A stretch of DNA of 27,665 nt from Haplomitrium mnioides (GCA_049999725.1 JBNGIS010026023.1:33231-60895), one strand, 5' to 3'. Counted from the stretch's first letter, positions 9,880-19,609 are shown. The notes: generated by a model not told the origin, from the letters alone. Translations and numbers: made by a program.

Positions 9880-10350
9880 TCACTTACCTCTGGAATAGAT
9901 CACGAAGCTGAAAGAGAGGAAGAGAGGAAGAGGGCAGACTCCCGAAATCAGCCTGGCTCGCCATCCCATCAGTAGGTGCCACACGCAGGCAAGAAGGCAG
10001 AGCCTAGCACCACAATGGCGGAGCGTCAAGAGCAAAACGACATTTGCAGAACGTGAAGGAGGAAAGGTCGAGCAGCCCAAGGAGGATCCATGACTGCCTG
10101 AGCTAGAAATGCAGCCACTAGGAGGAGGCGACAACCAGCACACGCATCGCCAAGCTAGGTGGACAAGAAAGAAAAAGGAGATCATCCCGGACGAGCTGCC
10201 CCAATGCCATGGAATTGATGTGGCTCCCAAGAGAGGGGGAGCACTAAGCGATGTCAAGAAACCACATGGCGACCCCAGCCTCGGCACCGATGGCCCGCAC
10301 GACAACCAGGGAGAAGGCACCGCCAAGAGCAACATGCCTCCCAGAAGCAC
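9880..10350 (-). other. Open frame ending at a strong splice-donor sequence; uncertain
   Basis: A 156-codon open frame on the minus strand, rich in Ser, Leu, Pro and Cys, ends SRGK-stop. The last codons overlap CAGAG/GTAAGTG (minus strand, 9880-9892), a near-perfect plant 5' splice site, so it could be an exon. A second donor-like CCG/GTATGTAA lies at 11371-11382 on the same strand. I recognise no domain, and the low-T composition of the plus strand alone removes stops from the minus strand. More likely chance than gene. Confidence 0.15.
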
Positions 10351-12640
10351 AGCGATGAGCAGAGAGGAAGGAAAGATAAACCTAAGGAAGCAGGAAGAAC
10401 ACTCCTAGGATCTAAGCGAGAGGAGTCACTGTAGAATAGACCCTGCCAAGAGGCCGAACCAAGCACATTAAGGAGGCAAAGCCAGCACGTCCAGAATCAA
10501 AGCGGTTGCCATTCAGAGGAGAGCCCTACAACGAGAAAATCAAGGACGAGGGGAAGGAATTGGGCACCTGGCAAGAGGAAGGACACCCACGAAGGCAAAA
10601 GGAAGTCAAATGAGCCACGCACCTCTGCCACCAGCAGAAGGCTCTTGCAAGAGCAGCAACAAGGCCAAGTGGGTCACCACGTCACCTCCAGCAACTGAGC
10701 TAAGGGGAGCAGAGAGTGCCGATGAACCAAATGAAGAAAGCCAACAAGCAGAAGAAAAAGGGTTTGAGGAGAAAGGCCTCGGCCGTCACCTGTGACAAAC
10801 ACCATGTCCGAAGGCAGCCAAGTCCAATAGCAGCCAAGATCAGCAGCGCGCACTAGGAGCAACAAGGGAAGACGCAAGCTAAAGCGGGGGAAAGTGAGAA
10901 GAGCAGCAGCGAGGGAAGCCCTAAAACCCTCGCAGGCAGAACTACGCTAAGTCAATCATTTGACTTAGCAATGAGCCCCCCTCTCTCACAACCGTGAAGG
11001 TTGCACCTAGGCTGCGGAGAAGAAGACACCAAAGCACAAGGGAACCAAGCTCAGCCACAGAAGGAATCGATCGGTGCGCCACGAATCCCCCGCACCTCCT
11101 GAAAACATCCATCACACAGAAAAGGAAGAACTCATGGCAAACCCAACAAGAAGAAAACAAAACACCAAAACCAAAGACATACACCTCCAGCAGTGAACCA
11201 CTGAAATGTCGCCTGTGGCCAATACCTCCGCAAGTCCTGTGAAAACCCAAAATACGAATGAGAAAAAAGAGAAAGGACTTAGCAAGTTCTAGGAGGAACA
11301 AAGGAATTGAGCTACGAGGCACTTAACAAAAACTGAGGGGGGGCAGCAAAGCAACAAGGTGGGTGGTGCTTTACATACCGGAGCCATGCAGACGAAAGAG
11401 GAGATGGGTGGAGAGATAATCTAGAGAGGGATCGCTGATTGGAGCATACATTGTTGTGACGGCCAGGAAGCAGGCGGAGTCAGGCATTAAGAACATGCTG
11501 AAAGTTCGAGCTCGATAGGGAGGAAAAAATCATTGGATCACCTCTGAGCTCGACATGGGAACCTACGGGGTGGGTTAGGAAGTTAAAAGGCTTTGAAATT
11601 GGTTGCGCATGGATCAACCACCTTCTGACACATGAAATTGGCGCTAAGAGCAAGGAAGTATAGTGAGGGAGAGGCCTCATTGTAGGGATCGGATCATCAC
11701 TGGGAAGCAAGTGAGAGAGGAGGAGCTGTGGAAGGGTTGAGGTGAGAGTTCAAGAGCAAGTGTGGGGCTACAGTAGAGAGGGGACCTAGACCGGCGAGGT
11801 GTACTCAGCAGAGACAGGAAGCTTCTCTGGAGGAGGACTGGCCCATGCAACAGGGATACTTGGTTGCAATTGCCACTTCTTTAGCTGCCTGAACCCACAA
11901 GCCACCACGGTAAATCTGTCTCAATCCCAAACTTTTAATATTCTGGTGATTCAATTGGAAGCTGCATCCCAATGGAGGAGAAGATCCCCCTGTTTGCCAT
12001 AGAAGGTGAGCTCCAAACAAGCACATCTCGAGAAGGTGCATTGGCTGAAAATCAAGTTGGTTCCATGATCGCATCAAGCCAACTGTGAGGCGGCTTCTTC
12101 TTGAGAGGGGAGTGCGCATGAAGAGGGGCGACAATGGTGAGTGGGTGATTGGTGGCGGAGAGCGCCACCACCCTTGCTGGGGAGTAATAAGTGAAGCCCT
12201 CTAGACAACTGAGGTAAACACTATCTAATGCGGATGTGTGAGTGTGTTTGAGATTATGCAAGTTGAGAGGAAGCGGACGAAGGGAAGCAAGCCCGGACCT
12301 CTAGCAGGGCAGTTCAAGGACCAGGAGAGTGTTGGAGGTGGAGTTGAGGCTGCGACAATGGGCGGAGGTTCCCTAGAAAACTACATAGCTTCAGGCCAAG
12401 GCGACGAGAAGTGAGTATCACCAAAATAGTGTAGTAGTTTGTGTGAATTGGCAGCCACCAGTGTGGCTTGTAACCTCGACCATTCAAGGTAAAGAAAATA
12501 TGCAATAAAGCGGTCTTTGAGCCAACGAGCATTTTGCACAAGGAATAGTAGTAGTAAGGTGAGTTGGTCCAAGGTCAGTCCCTCCCTTGGCCAAGAATCC
12601 CTGAACTGAGAGAAATCAAGCGGGCCGGAGGTGCACTTGG

Positions 12641-13330
12641 GTGGTTTTAGGAATAACCCATGTCCCACCTGGACGAAAAAAACTAAGAGGATTTTTGGTG
12701 TTAATATGGTTTTATTGTCAATTTGTGAAAGGTTTTGCACACATAGTAGAACCATTGACAAACTTGCTCAAGAAAAGGCATATGTCAACATGGGGAGCTA
12801 TAGAAGAGTTGGCATTTCAAGCATTGAAGAAATCACTTCTTCATGCTTCTATTCTTAAGTGGTATTATTCTAAACAACCAATCAAACTTTTGATGAATGC
12901 ATTACGAAAAGCCATAGTTGGAGTTTTGTAACAAGAATAGGAGGATGGTTGGCATTCTGTTGCCTTCTTTTCTAGAAAATTGAGTGATGAAGAGCACAAC
13001 TACCACACCATAGAACAAGAAGAATTGGCAATTGTATTATCAACCAAGCATTAGAAGCACTATCTAAGAGATAAGGAGTTTGTGGTCAAAGTTGACTCTA
13101 AACCTCTAATCTATCTCGAAAATCAAAAATAGCTCTCAAAAAGGTAGATTTGATGGGCGGAGTGGCGACAAAAATTCCATATGAAGATGGTTTATATGGA
13201 AGGAAAACGTTGAATTGCAAATGCCTTGACACGCATGCCTCAACTCAACATCATATCGAAAATCACAATTCATCCTACTTGATGGACAAAAATGTTGGTT
13301 GCAATAACGATAGATGAAGATATTATTGCT
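12641..13330 (+). pseudogene. RT connection and RNase H of the plus chromovirus (broken)
   Basis: The frame 12641-12931 reads KKLRGFLVLIWFYCQFVKGFAHIVEPL..., the RT thumb/connection just after the polymerase core, then AFQALKKSLLHASIL and the RNase H start, whose catalytic Asp reads as NALRKAIVGVL (expected TDAS). A stop at 12929-12931 follows; after it come AFFSRKLSDEEHNYHTIEQEELAIVLSTKH, LRDKEFVVKVDSKPL and ALTRMP with further stops. The polymerase core itself is absent because the GC-rich block replaces it. Confidence 0.85.
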
Positions 13331-13367
13331 GCACAATAAAAGAAATTGGTGAAGGAGGGTAAGAGAA

Positions 13368-14364
13368 TTGATTTTCTTCCAAGATAAGATATGGGTTTCC
13401 AATAATGCTAAGCTTCACTATGAGATTTTACATGAAGCACATGATTCAACAGTTGGTGGCTATGTTGGAATTGAGAAGACTTTGGACAATCTTCAACGGG
13501 TTTATTATTGGCCTAAGATGCATCAAGATGTGGAAGCATATGTTCGAAGTTGCTTGGCTTGTCAACAAAACAAGGCTACCAACCTCAAATGGAGAGGCTT
13601 GTGCTATTGTTGTTTTTGTGGACAAGCTTAACAAAATTATTTACATTCATCCAACTACCAAATCAGTGACAACACTTGAGTTAGTACAAATTTATTTGGA
13701 AGTAGTCTACTCTCATCAAGATATTTCCAAAGTTATTATTTTTGACCAAAACACTCAATTCACTAGCATGTTTTGGTACACTATATTTGGTCTTCTCAAG
13801 ACCAAAGTGGCTATGTCTACTACTTATCACTCAAAATCTGATGGTTAAACTAAATGGGCCAGCTAAATCATTGAAGATATGCTACAAGCTTTTACTTTGG
13901 AAGAACAAGAGGAATGAGATTGACTACTACCTCTTGTGGAGTTCTCGTACAATAACTCCATCAACAAATCCACACACATCATATGTTTCTTTTTGATGTA
14001 TGGTGAGCATCCAACCATGATCTCTATTCTTCAACATGCACCATCGTCGACCTCTAAGAGTTCAGACGTTGATGATTTTCTCGATCGTCTATATCACGGA
14101 ATTCAACGAGCCAAGGAAAAACTAGAAGTTTCTCATAATGAACAAAAGCAATATGTTGATGCTCATTGTCAAGAGGTGAGCTTTGTTGTAGGTGACCAAG
14201 TCTGGCTCTCAACATCCAATCTTCCTTTGCTTCATTTGCGTAAGTTTAGTGCTTTCTTTAATAGTTCTTTTTCTATTTCTGCTCGGATTGGCAAAGTGGC
14301 TTATTGGTTTGTTTTACCTCCTTATATGAAGATTCATCAAGTATTTCATGTCTTTTTACTCTAG
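13368..14364 (+). pseudogene. Integrase of the plus chromovirus (deleted and frameshifted)
   Basis: The HHCC zinc-binding N-terminus is well kept: HEAHDSTVGGYVGIEKTL, then YVRSCLACQQNK (to about 13583). Directly after it the frame changes and the core enters at AIVVFVDKLNKI, so the segment that carries the first catalytic Asp is deleted. The second Asp remains in KVIIFDQNTQFTS (about 13742). The glutamate region is disrupted by a stop at YHSKSDG-stop (13846-13848) and a frameshift. The C-terminal part resumes in 13936-14364 with VSFVVGDQVWLSTSNLPL and KIHQVFHVFLL, the GPY/F-like end that precedes the chromodomain. Confidence 0.87.
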
Positions 14365-14640
14365 GTTTTTGACCCTTGTTCTTCTTCTCTTATAAGTACC
14401 CAAGAACCCTCTCTATCACTTGAACTTATTGATGGTCATAAAGAGCATGAGGTTGAACAACTCTTGAAGAAACATACACGGCGTTGCGGTCATTGTGAGA
14501 TTGTGGAGTATTTGATTTGTTGGAAAGACTACCCTCTTAATGAAGCTACTTAGGAGCTATTGGAGAATTTGGCTAATGTCTCTACACTTGTCCACTCTTT
14601 TGAGAGCTCTCTTATTTGCAATAAGGACCTTGCCTCTTAA
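14365..14640 (+). pseudogene. Chromodomain tail of integrase, with Trp-to-stop change
   Basis: In frame with the integrase after one stop, the tail reads IDGHKEHEVEQLLKKH (from 14428), EYLICWKDYPLNEAT-stop-E and then LENLANVSTLVHSFES, ending in TAA at 14638-14640. This is the chromodomain pattern EVExIL...EYLVKWKGYPxxEATWE. The first cage Trp (WKDY) is kept; the second, expected at 14551-14553, is TAG. A chromodomain on integrase steers insertion to marked chromatin and defines chromoviruses. Confidence 0.85.
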
Positions 14641-14652
14641 AAAGAAGGAGGA
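14641..14652 (+). other. Polypurine tract
   Basis: AAAGAAGGAGGA lies directly between the pol stop codon and the 3' LTR start (TGCAATC at 14654). It primes plus-strand DNA synthesis. Confidence 0.85.
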
Positions 14653-14653
14653 T

Positions 14654-15239
14654 TGCAATCGGTACTAACTTTAGTAAGCCATAGCCAAAAATAAAGTAAG
14701 ACATAGTCTCAACTATGTCTATAAAGCTATTACTCAATTATAAAAGTAAACAACGGTTGCTATTACAGAGAGTTGGACATGTTGCAAGAGGACAAAAAGT
14801 CAACAAATTGAAGTGAACGAGGGATTCTAAATGAGAACACATAGTAAGCAGAGTATTAAAGTAAAGAGATGGACATGTGACACAAGGAGAACCAAAGAGA
14901 TGGAAGGTTCTAAAGATAACGACACTTGGCAAAAGTAGAACTAAAGAGAGATGGAAGGTTCTAAATATAAGAACACGTGATAAAAGGAGAATAAAAGTAA
15001 AGGGTAGTCCAGTTAGAGTAAGAGACAAAAGAGGGGTCCAATTAGAAAAGAATAGAAAAGAAACCAATGGGGTTCTTCCACTTATGTAAGAAAAGAGTTT
15101 TCCATCAAGTATATAAAGAAGGGAGAGTGTCTTTTTTGGCATCTCTTACCTTGTGGGTTTTTTTAGTTTCTTGTACGCTTCTCTTGTATGTGTATGTGTT
15201 TGTGCTAACTTGTGTGTAATATATGGGTGTAGTTCTACA
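14654..15239 (+). mobile_element. 3' LTR of the plus chromovirus (586 bp)
   Basis: Starts TGCAATCGGTACTAAC and ends TTCTACA. It carries five G-box-like units at about 14775, 14835, 14872, 14921 and 14971 and a good TATA box (atataaag, 15111). It differs from its 5' partner by many substitutions and by two extra units, so the insertion is not recent. Confidence 0.9.
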
Positions 15240-15246
15240 AACCGTA

Positions 15247-15258
15247 GCTCTGATACCA
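15247..15258 (-). other. Primer-binding site of gypsy element C
   Basis: The minus strand reads TGGTATCAGAGC, exactly the initiator tRNA-Met PBS, three bases from the LTR end. The nested chromovirus begins only three bases beyond it, so it entered at the very edge of the PBS. Confidence 0.9.
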
Positions 15259-15261
15259 TTT

Positions 15262-15719
15262 TAAGAGAACCTAAATACCAATCCAAATGAGTAAGAACTC
15301 ATAGTAAACTCTAATAGAGTTCTTCAACCAAATGCAAATAAGGCAAGCAAAGCTAAGCAATACCACAACAAGATAACTATAAGAGAGTAATACAACTCAA
15401 GGCCCAAGCTAGTACCAAGAGTGCAAGCAAAACCCAAACAACCCAAGAACCCAAGTGATTCAATAGAAACTCCAGAATGAGGAGTGGGCTATGAAGCCCT
15501 TCTATTTATACAGAAGCAAAAGGTGTCATCCATCTATTTTCACTTAGAGATCACTTTCAATTTCAACCCTAAATTAATCACTTAGAATTCACTTCTAATT
15601 TTAACTCAAACTCAAAAATCAACTTCAAAGGCAAGTAATCTTATCTCAACTCTAAAAGTGACTCTACCACTTTCTTTACTCCCCTTCTTTTATATAAATA
15701 ACACAACATCATGCTTGCA
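15262..15719 (-). mobile_element. 5' LTR of gypsy element C (458 bp)
   Basis: On the minus strand it starts TGCAAGCATGATG (15719) and ends GTTCTCTTA (15262; the expected CA end is TA), next to the PBS. It is homologous over its length to 15887-16317 in the opposite orientation. It has a TATA-like tctatttata (plus strand 15501-15510). Element C continues at 5787 downward after the nested element. Confidence 0.83.
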
Positions 15720-15886
15720 CTATTTCAAAAGTTTAATGTAAACTTTGGTCGAAGGAAAATCTACTTCATGATGTTACTTAACAGTCATGTTCTAACTTTG
15801 AGAATGCTCAAGAAGTTATTTAATTACTTGAAACTGCCAATCATGACAAGAAGGTCATCAATTAAAAGGCATAGATTTTGTAATAA
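15720..15886. other. 167-base spacer between head-to-head LTRs
   Basis: Unique AT-rich sequence separating two inverted LTR copies. A 67-codon frame spans it but resembles nothing I know. Confidence 0.5.
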
Positions 15887-16317
15887 TACAAGCATGATGT
15901 TCTCCTATTTATAGAAAAATAAAGAAGAGTGAAAAAATGGTAAAGGGTTATTTTTTGGGTTGAATTGAGATAAGATTACTTGTTTTTGAAGTTACTTTTA
16001 TAGTTTTTAAGGTTAAAATTAGAAAGAACTTGTAAGTAAGCAATTTTAGGGCTAAAATTAGAACTGACTTTTAAGTGATCAATTCTAAAGTTGAAATTAG
16101 AAGTGACTTGTAAGTGAAGAAAGAGGGATGACACATTCTTCCCTTCTATAAATAGAAGGATTTCCTAGCCTCACTCTTCATTCTGGAGTTCTTCTAGAAT
16201 CACTTGGGTTCTTTGATTGCCTGGCTTTTGCTTGGCTTATTGGCATTTGGTTGAAGAACTATATTAGAGTTCACTACAAGTTCTTACTCATTTGAATTTG
16301 GTCTTTGAGTTCTTTCA
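15887..16317 (+). mobile_element. Second LTR of the element C family, opposite orientation (431 bp)
   Basis: Starts TACAAGCATGATG and ends GAGTTCTTTCA, homologous to the minus-strand LTR at 15262-15719. It has no PBS after it and its flanks (aataa before, cacta after) show no target duplication, so it is neither a clean solo LTR nor a 5' LTR. It is most likely a truncated 3' LTR or the product of a rearrangement. Confidence 0.75.
16011..16127 (+). repeat. Three 39-bp tandem repeats inside the LTR
   Basis: The phrase gttaaaattag / gctaaaattag / gttgaaattag begins at 16012, 16051 and 16090, each followed by a gacttgtaagtgaa-like stretch. The inverted LTR carries related units near 15551-15610. 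Confidence 0.7.
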
Positions 16318-16323
16318 CACTAA

Positions 16324-16960
16324 GACAACAAATTCATCTAGCACCAATAATTGATACGGTGGATGCTTCATAATTGGTGAAGATTCACTTTGATGCAATC
16401 TTCCGATATCTTAGAATGCCGAAGGTGTTAATATTTTATAGAGATCAAATATTCTTTAGGAAGTTTTGGTGAGAGTTGCTCACACTTTTGAGCACTAAAC
16501 TATTTATGTCTGTGGTCTATCATCTTTAAATGAATGGGAAAATTAAACATGAAAATTGTACTATGAAGGATAAGCTTCATATGTTTATCAACATCCATCC
16601 AACAGATTGGTATAGTTTCTTATTGGCTATGGATTTTGCATACACCAACTCTAAGCAAGCAAGTATTGGATTTTCTCCTTTCTATCTTAAATCTAGTGAG
16701 CATCCTCTTGTTCTTCATGGTTTGTTTTCTACTTCCTCTACCAATGTTCCAAGTTATTGTACTTTTTTGTCTCATTTATCTACCTCTTTTTGAAATGCCA
16801 AAACCATCTTGTTATTGCTCAAAATTGACAACAAAATATGCCGATAAACATCGTCATGATTTTTCTTATGTTGTAGGTGATCAAGTTGTGCATTTTTCTC
16901 ATGATCTTCCTCTCCATATAAAGACTCATCATGAATGAAGACAAATCTTCTTGAAATATT
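16324..16960 (+). pseudogene. Gypsy integrase fragment
   Basis: Plus-strand frames give QIHLAPIIDTVDA, then AIFRYLRMPKVLIFYRDQIF and FRKFW, the integrase core around its second Asp (present in YRDQ). A further frame (16530-16793) has WYSFLLAMDFAYTNSKQAS followed by IGFSPFYLKSSEHP, the region after the catalytic Glu; the Glu position reads near NGKIKHEN. The end, RHDFSYVVGDQVVHFSHDLPL (about 16850), is the C-terminal domain. Zinc-binding N-terminus, first Asp and chromodomain are absent. It begins within 7 bases of the LTR at 15887-16317, an order not found in an intact element. Confidence 0.8.
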
Positions 16961-17129
16961 TTATGTCATATTTGACCACTTTGTTTAACTCCACAAATAG
17001 ATCACATATTCTAGACTGCATATCCATCCTTGGCTACTAGTATAGATTGATGCATATGATGGGCTTAGGTTCCACTTTTTGGTAAATACATGAGATTGAC
17101 TAAAGATTGTTGCAATATACTCACTCCAC

Positions 17130-17640
17130 TCGACCTCATCATGGTCAAAAATGTAGAAGTACATGTGTTGCTTTGAAGTTTTCTCTTGAAGACATGGTCC
17201 TCCTAAATATGATAGATATTTCGAGCAACTTTGAGGGTGCTTTTATGTAGATATTGGTATGTAATAGCCCATAAGAATATGTTGTCACTACGTTCATATG
17301 ATGTGTATTAAGCTTTTGTCATAGTAAAAAAGACAACTAGGTATTGGAAATTCTATAAGAAGGGCATGTGTGAGATCAAAGCCTCTCTCAATTGTTTGTG
17401 TGTAGACTTTGGCTACAAAGTATGCTTTATTTTTGACAATTTCTGATTTAGAATTATTTTTTTGACAATTATTGAGTAATAACCAATGGGGTGGGTGTAA
17501 GAGAGTGTTGGAACAATAGATCCAAACACTTTCCCTTGGATCATGGAATCTAGTTCTTAGTTTATTTCTTTTTTCCATTTACAACCAGTTAGAGTTGTCT
17601 TGTGCTTCTTTGATAGATCTTATTTCAAGTAGAATGACAA
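17130..17640 (-). pseudogene. Copia RT, N-terminal half
   Basis: The minus frame 17578-17294 contains KSEIVKNKAYFVAKVYTQ, which matches the copia consensus of KYKARLVAKGFTQ, followed by ERGFDLTHALL (expected GIDYEETFSPV). Lower down, NVVTTYSYGLLHTNIYIK (about 17280-17230) matches motif A of copia RT, DVVTAYLYG, with the catalytic Asp reading Asn. The YVDD motif is not found. Between are stops, e.g. the one before MEKRNK. Confidence 0.75.
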
Positions 17641-17647
17641 AAATAAT

Positions 17648-18025
17648 CTAAGAAATCATGAAAGCAAAATGATCATCTATTTGTATACTCTTTCTTTGCC
17701 ATATAATCTTAGTATCTATATAGTAAATAGAAATTTCTTCATTTTCTGGGATCTCAAGAAAAGTAATAATCATTTCAGTTATAGGTGTAATAGATGGTGA
17801 TGGCACATAAGTAGAGGGAAATATCCTTTGAGTCAAAATTTGTTTCCATGGTTGAGAATAATTTTCCCCTAGAGGATGCCCTATTTGTACCCTTTGTGAT
17901 TGACTAGTTGCTGGTTTTGTCAACTCTTGCAAACGTGCAGGAACATTCTTAGAATGTTTGTGTGATATAGTCATCTTTGCAATCTTATTGAATGAGTCTC
18001 TCAATCGTTTGAGTTTCTTAGTCAA
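17648..18025 (-). pseudogene. Copia integrase-RT linker
   Basis: 125 codons open. The end, NEEISIYYIDTKIIWQRKSI and DDHFAFMIS, matches the conserved stretch between integrase and RT of a plant copia lineage. The first half is polar and variable, as in the family. It stops at 17648 where a conserved acidic stretch should continue. Confidence 0.7.
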
Positions 18026-18029
18026 ATGT

Positions 18030-18900
18030 AATAGTCTATTGGCTTCATTCTCATATTGCTTTGGCTTTTGATCATTTCATAGAGTGGATGATGTCACCCA
18101 TTGCTATGGGGACATCTTTCCATCTTTGTTTGAGGAACAAAATGAATTATCCTCAATGCTAGAAGAATTGCCATGTTAGTCTGCAAATTAGGCTAAAATT
18201 ACATCTGATGTAGATGGCTATTGATAACAAATATTCGAAGTGGAAATGTATTCTATGTATATGCTTTTCTTTCTTTTAGGATCTATCTTAGTCTATTTTG
18301 GTCCCATGATAGGAACAAGAACATGGCATCCCAAAGTATGTAGGTATGATTGGTTGGTAGTAGTCTCGAAGGCAAGTTGGTGAAGAGTCAAGGAATTAAA
18401 ATATGATGGTCGATATTTCAAAACGATGTAATGTGTAAATACGACATAACCTCAAGCCAAAACTAGCAATTTGGTTTGCATTAGCATAGGTATTGCAATG
18501 ATTTGTATGTTGTGAATTACTCATTTAGTAATGACATTTTGGAAATGGACATGTGTTGTCGAGTATTGGAGATCTTTGCATGTAGTTAAAACAAATTCAT
18601 CAAAAGTCTTAGATGAAAATTTTCCCACATTGTCAACTCTTAGAATTTTGATTGAGTTATTTCAAAATTGAGCTTTCAATTTGAGAATATATGTCAAAGT
18701 TATAGAAAAGACTAGATTTAGGGTAGAAAGTACAAAAATTTGTGACCACTGTAAAGAAGCGCTAATAACAGCCAAAAACTATATAAAACATCCACTAGGT
18801 GGGTCTATTGGATGACACATGTGAACATGGATTCTCTTAAGAAATTTACGTATGTCTTTATGGTTTTATTTGATACAAATAGTTGATGAACCAACTTTCC
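18030..18900 (-). pseudogene. Copia integrase core (inactive)
   Basis: Visible in order on the minus strand: RVDNVGKFSSKTFDEF (second Asp kept), HVHFQNVITK (where NGLAES is expected, the catalytic Glu is Lys), IAIPMLMQTKLLVLA, RPSYFNSLTLHQLAFETTTN, LHTLGCHVLVPIMGPK and KSIYIEY. The first Asp region (expected GDICGP) is disrupted near 18820. At least seven stops lie within it. Confidence 0.75.
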
Positions 18901-19379
18901 TTCAAAATGTATAGTGTACGGTTTCATTGTCAATCGGGGGATTACGTAAGTAGTCATGTTTGAGGTCACTTTCATAATGCTCTAAAACATGGTTGTACCT
19001 AGGTGTCACAATCGTTTATGCCAATGTTTTGATTGATCATTTTATGGTGAATCGGTATGAAAGTCATGTAATTTTGTAACATAAAATTAGGCAAACAATG
19101 TTTCCATATTTTCATGCTTTTAAGAGTCTTTTGAAAAATGTTTAAGACATTTTAGTCTCTATATACCCTAGCATGTATATGAAAACTGTTATCATGCATG
19201 TCCTTAAAACTTATCAAGTTTCTAGTAACCTTAAATACATATATGAAAATTTTAATTTTTAGAGTTTTTACATGCGGTAAAATAATCTAGGCAATTGTGT
19301 TTTTTTTTTTCAATTTGACTTCCTATTTTGGTTGTTTTCTTTTAGACTTGATTGTGTAATCTTTGAAAAATATGATCTC

Positions 19380-19430
19380 CATTTCAGAATGGTATGAATA
19401 CTACCACAATCAACAATGCAAATTGTGTTG
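19380..19430 (-). pseudogene. Copia protease remnant
   Basis: The minus strand reads DNTICIVDCGSIHTIL, matching the copia protease start DSGATHTIL: the triad is Asp-Cys-Gly. The C-terminal half is lost in stops. Confidence 0.55.
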
Positions 19431-19609
19431 TCTTCAGGAGAAAGGACCTCTCAACTATAGTTGATCATATGCTTCTCTCATAGTTTAATTTCACTCTCAA
19501 TATAGTCACTTAGAATATTATATTTTTCAAGAAATATTCCATGAGTTTCAAGTTGTGTATTCTTTAGCTTGCTTTAGTTGTATAGTAAAACTAGATGTCC
19601 ATGGATTTT

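Larger units (their letters stand above)
8510..12640. other. GC-rich, T-poor insertion of unknown origin (about 4.1 kb)
   Basis: Base composition changes abruptly here and back at about 12640, where chromovirus RT/RNase H sequence resumes (KKLRGFLVL). From about 9060 to 11330 the top strand has few T (for example 4 in 60 bases at 10321-10380 and 4 in 60 at 11101-11160). Long stop-poor frames on both strands follow from that composition; none gives a protein I recognise. I found no convincing LTRs, terminal inverted repeats, PBS or target duplication at its ends. About 200 codons of RT core are missing around it, so it came with a deletion. It could be a captured host segment, a non-autonomous retroelement or a Helitron-like fragment. 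Confidence 0.65.
5788..15239 (+). mobile_element. Nested plus-strand Ty3/gypsy chromovirus
   Basis: A whole but dead element: 5' LTR 5788-6280, PBS 6282-6293, gag, protease, a foreign GC-rich block in place of most RT, RNase H, integrase, chromodomain, polypurine tract and 3' LTR 14654-15239. The 5 bases before it are aacca (5783-5787), the 5 after it aaccg (15240-15244), a probable target duplication with one change. Removing it joins the PBS of element C to the gag of element C, which proves nesting. The C-terminal chromodomain defines the chromovirus group, whose integration is guided by chromatin marks. Confidence 0.9.

Noticed and set aside
10109-11242. Several plus-strand ORFs of 60-99 codons in the GC-rich block
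   Set aside because: Stops need T, which is rare on this strand, so open frames are expected by chance; no recognisable protein.
8510-12640. Calling the GC-rich block a Helitron, CACTA or Mutator element
   Set aside because: I found no CTRR hairpin end, no CACTA ends and no long terminal inverted repeats at the boundaries.
15247-15258. Possible tRNA-Met gene from the TGGTATCAGAGC match
   Set aside because: Only the 3' end complement is present next to LTRs; no cloverleaf, so it is a PBS.
16324-16960. Treating the integrase fragment as the missing 3' part of element C
   Set aside because: It is on the opposite strand and follows an LTR end; continuity cannot be shown.
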